The translations under genes and the position numbers were made by a program. Shown here piece after piece: positions 57,900 to 64,000 of a stretch of DNA of 64,000 nt. The DNA comes from Cyanobacterium stanieri PCC 7202 (lineage in GTDB: Bacteria > Cyanobacteriota > Cyanobacteriia > Cyanobacteriales > Cyanobacteriaceae), in the NCBI GenBank assembly GCA_000317655.1, contig CP003940.1:806001-870000 (forward strand). Direction: 5' to 3'. Position 1 is the stretch's first letter, and every line of letters starts with the position of its first letter. Below the pieces are notes generated by a model. That model was not told the origin of the DNA, did no database searches, and saw only the letters and a program-made list of their open reading frames with translations.

Positions 57900-59297
57900 G
57901 TGAATTTTCTTAAGGTTTTTCAAACCATCGAGCGCCCCAAACTCGTTAACATGGGCATCCTCTTTGCTTCAGGGTTATTATTTTGGATGAGTATGTCTTC
58001 TCTCCTTCCCACCCTTCCCGCCTACATTGAAGACATGGGAGCGCAACCCAAACAAGTGGCCCTAGTGATGAGCTTTTTTGCCATTGGTTTACTCGGCTCT
58101 CGTATTTGGCTTGGACAATTAGCCGATGAAAGTCTGGATCGCTTTTTAAAAAATATTCCTCTTTTTCCACCCATCAATCGATTAATCTTTGTTTTCGGTA
58201 AATTAATCTTTGGTAGTTTAGTTTATTACCCCAGTCGTAAAGTAATTATACTCATTGGTACCACCGTAGCGGCGATCGCCCCTATGTGCTATTTATTCTT
58301 TAACCAAATCCCGCAACTAATGGCCATCAGAGCCTTCCATGGCATCAGTATCGCCGCCTTTACCACGGGTTACAGCGCTCTGGTGGTGGACATATCACCC
58401 CCCAAACAAAAAGGAGAATTAATCGGCTATATGAGTCTTGTAATTCCCCTTGGTATGGCAGTAGGGCCTGCGGTGGGTGGTTTTTTGCAAGAATATAGTA
58501 GTTATCAAACCCTATTTTTATTTTGTGCAGGATGTAGCATATTATCCCTATCCCTTGCCTCCCAAGTGAGGGAGTTTCCCCCCGAAAGACGAAAAGAAAT
58601 CAAAGCACAAGAAAAAAACTCCTCCCCAAACTCTAATTCTGAAAAAGAAGATTTTGGTCGTAGTTTCAAAGAACTATTTTTAGATCGCTCATTTTTTGTA
58701 CCCACCCTTGTATTACTCCTCGTTGGTTCACTATTTAGTACCATCGTCACCTTTCTTCCCCTGCATATTAGGGAATTAGATATAAACTTTAACGTCGGCT
58801 TTTTTTATACAGGAACGGCGATCGCCTCTTTTTCCATGCGTTTTTTTGCTGGTCAGGCCTCAGATATGTATGGTAGAGGGCGTTTCATCACCCTAAGCCT
58901 CCTGTGTTATGTTATCTCCATGGTTATTTTGGTATCCGCCCAAACTCCCCCCTCTTTGATTGTTGCCGCCCTATTTGAAGGGGCCGGGGCAGGAATGCTT
59001 CTCCCCATTACCATCGCCCTAATTTCTGATCGTTGCACCTTCCGAGAAAGGGGAAAAGTCTTCTCCCTCTGTGTCGGTGGCTTTGATGTGGGGGTGGCTG
59101 TGGGTAGTGCCATTTTAGGTTCACTCTTTCTCGACTTTGGCGGTTATACTTTCCTCTTTACCATTGCAGGAATCATGGCAACCATTGCCCTAGTTATCTT
59201 TATGACCAGTGCGAATAAAAATCTCTTAAGTTCTCTCAAATTTGCATGGGGTAACACTCCAGATTACCACGCCCTTAACATAGAAAAACCTAGTTAA
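57900..59297 (+). CDS. Major facilitator superfamily transporter
   Basis: A 465-residue transporter starting at GTG. There are about twelve membrane helices with a central hydrophilic loop at about 225-255 (PPERRKEIKAQEKNSSPNSN). The sugar/drug MFS loop motif (GLLGSRIWLGQLADES, between helices 2 and 3) is near residues 62-77 and its half-repeat (MRFFAGQASDMYGRGRFITL) near 312-331. It resembles cyanobacterial drug or solute exporters; the substrate is unknown. It is close behind nadK and ends 2 nt before a tRNA on the opposite strand. Confidence 0.88.
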   Translation: MNFLKVFQTIERPKLVNMGILFASGLLFWMSMSSLLPTLPAYIEDMGAQPKQVALVMSFFAIGLLGSRIWLGQLADESLDRFLKNIPLFPPINRLIFVFGKLIFGSLVYYPSRKVIILIGTTVAAIAPMCYLFFNQIPQLMAIRAFHGISIAAFTTGYSALVVDISPPKQKGELIGYMSLVIPLGMAVGPAVGGFLQEYSSYQTLFLFCAGCSILSLSLASQVREFPPERRKEIKAQEKNSSPNSNSEKEDFGRSFKELFLDRSFFVPTLVLLLVGSLFSTIVTFLPLHIRELDINFNVGFFYTGTAIASFSMRFFAGQASDMYGRGRFITLSLLCYVISMVILVSAQTPPSLIVAALFEGAGAGMLLPITIALISDRCTFRERGKVFSLCVGGFDVGVAVGSAILGSLFLDFGGYTFLFTIAGIMATIALVIFMTSANKNLLSSLKFAWGNTPDYHALNIEKPS

Positions 59298-59299
59298 AA

Positions 59300-59373
59300 C
59301 GGGACTGGGCGGAATCGAACCACCGACCCAGTGCTTAGGAGGCACTTGCTCTATCCTACTGAGCTACAGCCCC
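59300..59373 (-). tRNA. tRNA-Arg(CCU)
   Basis: On the minus strand the 74-nt cloverleaf begins GGGGCTGTAGCTCAGTAGGA and ends TTCCGCCCAGTCCC plus discriminator G. The anticodon stem AGTGC/GCACT encloses CTCCTAA, anticodon CCT, reading AGG. CCA is not encoded. Confidence 0.95.
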
Positions 59374-59445
59374 AACTCTTTTTGAGCGATTTCGTTACAT
59401 ATTGTAACATAAATTGAAGCTATTATATCAAGCCTAATTTTCCAT

Positions 59446-59898
59446 TTAAACCAAAGGCAGAAAAATGGCAGAGCTTAAAATTCCCAAGATTAAACCCACC
59501 ACCACCTGAAAGGGAGTATGACCTAATAATTCTTTTAATCTTTCTTCGTTAAAGTCTTCATGGTTAATCATCCCTTCCATGATTTGGTTTAATACCCTTG
59601 CTTGTTTTCCTGCCGCCTGACGTACCCCCGCCGCATCGTACATGACGATACCTGCAAAAATAGAGGCGATCGCAAATTCAGGAGAAGACCAACCCAAAGT
59701 TTGCCCTACCCCTGTCGCCAGAGAGCCTACAAGGGCGGAGTGAGCGCTGGGCATTCCTCCCGTACTGACGATATAACGAAAGCTAAATTTGCGGTTAGAA
59801 ACAGTATCGACGGTGACTTTGATAATTTGAGAAATGATACAGGCTAAAAGAGGAATAACAATTAACTTGTTTGCCAGAATTTCATTAACAATTTCCAT
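59446..59898 (-). CDS. Divergent PAP2 family membrane protein (DUF212)
   Basis: A 150-residue protein with four hydrophobic segments. STGGMPSAHSALVGSLATGV (about 46-65) holds the conserved GGMPSAHS phosphatase-like box, and MYDAAGVRQAAGKQARVLNQ is the second DUF212 mark. It may be a lipid-phosphate phosphatase, though activity is unproven for this branch. It follows crtE by 12 nt in the same direction, and the pairing with a prenyl diphosphate synthase suggests a role on prenyl phosphates; that is inference. Confidence 0.88.
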   Translation of the reverse strand: MEIVNEILANKLIVIPLLACIISQIIKVTVDTVSNRKFSFRYIVSTGGMPSAHSALVGSLATGVGQTLGWSSPEFAIASIFAGIVMYDAAGVRQAAGKQARVLNQIMEGMINHEDFNEERLKELLGHTPFQVVVGLILGILSSAIFLPLV

Positions 59899-59910
59899 GT
59901 TTAGCTCCTA

Positions 59911-60795
59911 CTAATTTTTTCTGCTAACAATAAATTCTGCCAAGGCTTTTAAAGATTGGGCTTTTTCTCCATATACCTCCAACTGGGCGATCGCACTTTC
60001 GATCAACTCATCAGCCTTCGCCTTAGACTCCTCCAAACCCCACAACTTGGGATAAGTTGCCTTATCCGCCGATAAATCTTTTCCTGCCGTTTTCCCCAAC
60101 TCCTCTGTAGTGGCAGTGACATCCAAAATATCGTCAATAATCTGGAACGCTAAACCGATATTTTTTGCATAGATAGAAAGACGACTTAAATCTTCTTGGG
60201 TTGCACCAGCCAAAACCGCCCCAGAAGTCACACAAGCCTCCAACAAAGCCCCTGTTTTGTGAATATGGATAAAACTGAGCATCTCCGCCGTTACATCCGT
60301 CTTACCCTCACACTCCAAATCCATTACCTGTCCACCCACCAAACCCTCGGCACCCACTGCCTTAGTCAAAATTTTAATCACTTCCAACACATTCTCAGCA
60401 GGTACCCCCTTAGTTTCCCTTGCCACATATTCAAACGCATAGGTTAACAATCCATCCCCCGCCAAAATGGCAATATCATCCCCATACACCTTATGATTAG
60501 TCAACTTACCCCGACGATAATCATCATTATCCATAGCAGGTAAATCATCATGGATTAACGACATAGTATGGATCATTTCCAAAGCACAAGCAGAAGGAAG
60601 GGCCATCTCATCAGTGCCTCCCATCAATTCACAAGTAGCTAAACATAAAATAGGGCGCAATCTCTTGCCCCCCGCCAACAAAGAATAACGCATCGACTCA
60701 TAAATCTTTTCAGGCTTACCCATAGGTAAAGACTCATCCAAAGACTTTTCTACTAATTTTTGTTTCTCTTTTAAATAGCTTTGTAAATCAAACAC
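59911..60795 (-). CDS. crtE: Polyprenyl (geranylgeranyl) diphosphate synthase
   Basis: A 294-residue trans-prenyltransferase that builds GGPP for carotenoids, chlorophyll tails and quinones. The first Asp-rich motif DDLPAMD is at 83-89 and the second DDILD at 221-225. GGKRLRPIL and GGQVMDL are also present. Length fits CrtE. It is upstream of the PAP2-like gene in one run. The exact chain length (C15 or C20) is set by residues before the first Asp motif, and cyanobacterial homologues of this form make GGPP. Confidence 0.93.
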   Translation of the reverse strand: MFDLQSYLKEKQKLVEKSLDESLPMGKPEKIYESMRYSLLAGGKRLRPILCLATCELMGGTDEMALPSACALEMIHTMSLIHDDLPAMDNDDYRRGKLTNHKVYGDDIAILAGDGLLTYAFEYVARETKGVPAENVLEVIKILTKAVGAEGLVGGQVMDLECEGKTDVTAEMLSFIHIHKTGALLEACVTSGAVLAGATQEDLSRLSIYAKNIGLAFQIIDDILDVTATTEELGKTAGKDLSADKATYPKLWGLEESKAKADELIESAIAQLEVYGEKAQSLKALAEFIVSRKN

Positions 60796-60913
60796 AGAAC
60801 TTTACTTCCTCTCAGTGCCTTAACTTTTTCAATAATCTTTGGCTAGATATACCAGATATTATTATCAATGATCACCGACCATTAGGCAATAAAAAAATAG
60901 GGCATAAAAATTT

Positions 60914-60948
60914 AATTATCAATTATCAATTATCAATTATCAATTATT
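60914..60948. repeat. Tandem heptamer (AATTATC) x5
   Basis: Five units of AATTATC (last one with a T), overlapping the final codons of the Ser/Thr kinase gene. It is a circular permutation of the TATCAAT tandem at 23557-23593. Confidence 0.85.
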
Positions 60949-62437
60949 TAGCCCTTGCTACTGCCGCCAAAATCGTTTTTTTCACCGATTCAAATTGTTT
61001 TTTCAAGATAATTTTACTCCCCTCTGGTTGTTTACTACCGTGCCAAGAAGAAGCCTTGAAAACAAAACTTTGTAACTGCTTAATTTTTTCTGAGCTTAAA
61101 TTAATGGTGAGCTTTTGTTGATAACTAGAAGGATTACCCAATTCAAACAGTAATATATGATATTTTTTTTGACCAATCAGATTATGACTAATTTGATAAC
61201 CAATATCTGTTTTCAAATCTAAATAACAGGGCAACCATTTCGGTTCATAATTACGGTTGTAGAGTAAATTTACCCATAAAATCATCGGATGAGGATTTGC
61301 TTGAAACATAAAATGACCAAAACAAAAAGTGGATTTAGCTTGAAAATGTTGCACCTCCGCAGGTTCTAGCATTGTCCATAAACTAGAAAAAGTACCCTCC
61401 TTAGCTTCGGTGAGATTAGGGAAAACAATTTTTTTCTGGGGTTTATCTTTTGGCCAAGGAGTATGATTATAGATAGTATCGATAGAAGAAAGAGAAGGAG
61501 AGGAGCTATTTTGACTAACATTTTGCTCACTATATTTTTTTTGTAGGGCAATGATTACCTTAAGAATTTCTCGGATGCTTTGAGGGCGACGGGTGGGGGA
61601 TTTTTGAAGACATCCCATAATTAAATTATCTAAATCTTTGGGTAATTCTAAGTAGCTAGGGAGTTTTTTGGGGGGAAATTCATTGTGGGCTTTATACCAT
61701 GACTGAAAGTTATGGGCTTCGGCTTTGATGGGGGTGTCTTGAGTTAACATTTGATACATCAAAACCCCTAAACTATAAATATCGGAGGTGGCCTTTAAAT
61801 CTTCTTCTGCCATTTGTTCGGGGGAACAATATTCGGGGGTACCCATGAAGGTTTTTTGAGTGAGGGATTGATCCGGGTTATGAATTTGGGCGATGCCAAA
61901 GTCGAGGATTTTGACAAAATGACCCATTTTTTCATCTTTGGCTAAAAATATATTACTGGGTTTTATGTCTCGGTGAATGATGGGGGCTAATTCATTGTTA
62001 ATGAGAATACCGTTATGGGCGCATTGTAAGCCTAAACAGATTTGATGGGTAAGAGATAAAAATTTGGGTAGGGAAAGGGCTTGTTTTTTGACAAGTTGAT
62101 CTAGGTCATATCCTTCTAAGTATTCCATGACATAAAAGGGTACTTGACTATCATCAACTCCATAGTCTTTTACTCTGACGATATGGTTACTTTGTTCTCC
62201 TAGTAATGCGCTTATTCTAGCTTCTTTTTGAAAACGATCGCGCATTTTTTGATCTAATAGTGCTTGGGAAAGAAATTTAATGGCGACTATGGAATCATTA
62301 TTATTGGTGTCAAATGCTTTATATACCTGTCCCATGGCGCCTTTGCCCAAAATACCAGCAATTTTGTATCGATTTGCCAGTAACTCCTCTGAATCTTTGT
62401 GTAATGATTTGACCAAGTCAGAGATAGGTTTAAACAT
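60944..62437 (-). CDS. Hanks-type Ser/Thr protein kinase
   Basis: A 497-residue cytoplasmic kinase. The glycine loop is ILGKGAMGQVY (about 29-39), the ATP lysine is K54 in VAIKF, the catalytic loop HRDIKPSN starts at His155 with D157, and DFG is at 179-181, followed by GTPEYCSPEQM. The domain ends near 295. The C-terminal 190 residues (FSSLWTMLEPAEVQHFQAKS and on) lack membrane helices and look like a sensing or substrate domain not known to me. It belongs with the PknB-like kinases of cyanobacteria; its target is unknown. Confidence 0.92.
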   Translation of the reverse strand: MFKPISDLVKSLHKDSEELLANRYKIAGILGKGAMGQVYKAFDTNNNDSIVAIKFLSQALLDQKMRDRFQKEARISALLGEQSNHIVRVKDYGVDDSQVPFYVMEYLEGYDLDQLVKKQALSLPKFLSLTHQICLGLQCAHNGILINNELAPIIHRDIKPSNIFLAKDEKMGHFVKILDFGIAQIHNPDQSLTQKTFMGTPEYCSPEQMAEEDLKATSDIYSLGVLMYQMLTQDTPIKAEAHNFQSWYKAHNEFPPKKLPSYLELPKDLDNLIMGCLQKSPTRRPQSIREILKVIIALQKKYSEQNVSQNSSSPSLSSIDTIYNHTPWPKDKPQKKIVFPNLTEAKEGTFSSLWTMLEPAEVQHFQAKSTFCFGHFMFQANPHPMILWVNLLYNRNYEPKWLPCYLDLKTDIGYQISHNLIGQKKYHILLFELGNPSSYQQKLTINLSSEKIKQLQSFVFKASSWHGSKQPEGSKIILKKQFESVKKTILAAVARAK

Positions 62438-62625
62438 TCTAATTTTGCACCTTTACCATGATAGATTGCAATATTACTTTATTTATTGCATATCTTTATA
62501 TTTTATAATAAATTGTCGTCAGATTATTATTTTTATTTTATTTTAATTATAGGGGCGATCGCTCTTATTTTTACTCCTAGAAAAAATATGCAAATTATGA
62601 ATATAAACGATCAAAAAATAATTTG

Positions 62626-62685
62626 AGTTCGGGATAAAATTTTGACCTACCATATCGATAAATAATTATCCCGAACTGAGGTTAA
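62626..62685. repeat. Inverted repeat AGTTCGGGATAA / TTATCCCGAACT
   Basis: A perfect 12-bp inverted repeat (62626-62637 and 62666-62677); the right arm is part of the 20-bp dispersed motif also found at 10087-10106. It sits just after the ppa stop codon (minus strand), where it could fold as a terminator-like hairpin. Confidence 0.75.
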
Positions 62686-62688
62686 ATA

Positions 62689-63198
62689 TTACTTATAAGC
62701 CTTTACACATTGTTCCACCAAAGGAGCAACTTGATCCACATCTTTCCAACCTAAAATTTTAGTTTCTTTTTTCTCTAAATTTTTATAAGAACGGAAAAAC
62801 TCAGCAATTTCTTCGAGACGATGAGGAGCAATATCCTTCAAAGACTTAACATGATCATAGCGAGGATCTTCGGCAGGAACACAAAGAATTTTCTCATCTC
62901 TATCTCCCCCATCAACCATTTCCAACATAGCCACAGGGCGCGCTGCAATCACACAACCAGCGAAAGTAGGTTCATCCATCATCACCATACCATCTAAAGG
63001 ATCACCGTCATCCGCCAAAGTATTAGGTACAAAACCATAATCATAAGGATATTTCACCGAGGAAAATAATACTCTATCTAAAATAAAAGCATTCATATCC
63101 TTGTCAAACTCATACTTATTTTTGCTTCCTCCAGGGATTTCAATTAAAACATTGATTAAACCAGCCTTGGGTTGTGCGGGAATACGAGATAAATCCAT
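62689..63198 (-). CDS. ppa: Inorganic pyrophosphatase (family I)
   Basis: A 169-residue enzyme that hydrolyses pyrophosphate, pulling biosynthesis forward. It has [40 protein letters not shown] (the metal-binding D-D-G-D-P-L-D signature), and [19 protein letters not shown]. Length is normal for bacterial family I. It is divergent from sufC and followed by a hairpin repeat. Confidence 0.97.
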   Translation of the reverse strand: MDLSRIPAQPKAGLINVLIEIPGGSKNKYEFDKDMNAFILDRVLFSSVKYPYDYGFVPNTLADDGDPLDGMVMMDEPTFAGCVIAARPVAMLEMVDGGDRDEKILCVPAEDPRYDHVKSLKDIAPHRLEEIAEFFRSYKNLEKKETKILGWKDVDQVAPLVEQCVKAYK

Positions 63199-63389
63199 TT
63201 AAAATTCTCCTTCATAAAACTTATTCATACGCCTACTTATTTAATCACAGATTCGACTCATGGGGTTTTGTGAATTTTAACAGGGAAAAATAATAAAACA
63301 ACAAAAATGTTGCTAAAGTACCTTAAAATAGATCCACAGAAGAAAATATATAAAAATTAAGAACGCTCACCAGTATTAAATAACTCATT

Positions 63390-64000
63390 ATGACTGAAAC
63401 TATATTATCTGTCCGTAACCTTACCGCTTCCGTAGATGGCACTCCTATCCTCAAAGGGGTTAACCTAGAAATCAAAGCAGGAGAAGTCCATGCTATCATG
63501 GGGCGTAACGGTTCAGGAAAAAGTACCCTCTCCAAAGTTTTAACAGGGCATCCTGAATATGAAGTTACAGGGGGAGAGGTAATTTATAAAGGGGAGAATT
63601 TATTAGAAAAAGAGCCTGATGAGAGAGCATTGGCAGGAATTTTCTTGGCTTTCCAATATCCTTTAGAAATCCCTGGGGTAAGTAATTTAGACTTTTTGAG
63701 AGTGGCTTATAATGCCCGTTGTAAATATTTAGGTTTAGAAGAAATCGACGCTTTTGATTTTGAAGATTTGATCGAAGAAAAATTGGGCGTTGTCAAAATG
63801 GATTCGGCTTTCCTCAGTCGTAGCTTAAATGAGGGTTTTTCTGGAGGAGAGAAAAAGCGCAATGAAATTCTACAGATGGCTTTATTAGAGCCTAATTTGG
63901 GGATTTTAGATGAGATTGATTCAGGGTTAGATATTGATGCTTTACGCATTGTTTCTGAGGGGGTAAATCAGTTGAAAAAACCTGATAATGCTTTCTTGTT
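63390..64000 (+). CDS. sufC: Fe-S cluster assembly ATPase SufC (C-terminus cut by window edge)
   Basis: The frame is open from ATG 63390 to the right edge (about 203 residues of roughly 250). Walker [11 protein letters not shown] is at about 37-46, the Q-loop in [15 protein letters not shown], the signature [18 protein letters not shown], and Walker [17 protein letters not shown]. SufC powers the SufBCD scaffold for iron-sulfur clusters. Upstream is the divergent ppa, so sufB does not precede it as in the Synechocystis sufBCDS order; downstream genes are not visible. Confidence 0.95.
   Translation, partial: MTETILSVRNLTASVDGTPILKGVNLEIKAGEVHAIMGRNGSGKSTLSKVLTGHPEYEVTGGEVIYKGENLLEKEPDERALAGIFLAFQYPLEIPGVSNLDFLRVAYNARCKYLGLEEIDAFDFEDLIEEKLGVVKMDSAFLSRSLNEGFSGGEKKRNEILQMALLEPNLGILDEIDSGLDIDALRIVSEGVNQLKKPDNAFL

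Overview
The window reads as chromosome of a low-GC unicellular cyanobacterium, probably near Cyanobacterium/Geminocystis/Synechocystis. The octamer GCGATCGC (HIP1) occurs dozens of times. Genes for cpcE, minC, crtE and cofG, a bilin-type GAF photoreceptor, and many families known mainly from cyanobacteria (DUF3318, DUF3531, TIGR03943) are present. The placement is inferred from gene content and composition, not from a database match.

Layout. 0-3.8 kb: AT-rich accessory end of a surface-glycan cluster on the minus strand (pyruvyl transferase cut by the left edge, FkbM methyltransferase, glycosyltransferase), then a toxin-antitoxin pair whose PIN toxin has an in-frame stop. 4-13 kb: recG; cpcE between two 105-bp MITE-like elements; an ABC ATPase; an SDR; a decayed cupin gene; and the conserved rpmH-rnpA-PH-yidC-khpB operon. 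13-20.7 kb: a PIN/antitoxin pair, a 1381-residue multi-domain kinase whose first GAF domain has both cysteines of a DXCF cyanobacteriochrome, a two-gene membrane module (YcgQ/YcgR type), and a secreted hypothetical. 21-23.5 kb: GAPDH plus ArsJ, an arsenate-detoxification pair. 23.6-36 kb: housekeeping genes (UbiB-type kinase, PP2C phosphatase, pyrR-recJ, cofG, amidase, ligA). 36-40.2 kb: an orphan chaperone-usher type outer-membrane usher, a TPR lipoprotein-like/secreted protein, and a NYN-domain gene with a frameshift. 40.5-45.1 kb: metG, an aminotransferase, and a tandem pair of coiled-coil/PD-(D/E)XK-like genes. 45.2-47.9 kb: a radical SAM/SPASM maturase beside two paralogous proteins that share a leader and a Trp-rich C-terminal motif, a candidate RiPP or protein-modification system and the most novel locus here. 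48.4-64 kb: mainly core genes (rlpA, purM, minC, a RemA-like regulator, nadK, an MFS transporter, crtE, a Ser/Thr kinase, ppa, sufC cut by the right edge) with two tRNAs, Leu(UAA) without intron and Arg(CCU).

How parts work together. The yidC operon links ribosomal protein L34, RNase P protein and membrane insertion. GAPDH and ArsJ convert arsenate to an exportable sugar-phosphate ester and pump it out. PyrR and RecJ are translationally coupled by a 1-nt overlap. The PP2C phosphatase and the Ser/Thr kinase are separate halves of Hanks-type signalling. Several short dispersed repeats (MITE-like, TATCAAT tandem, CATTGCC-type) fill most gaps between genes.
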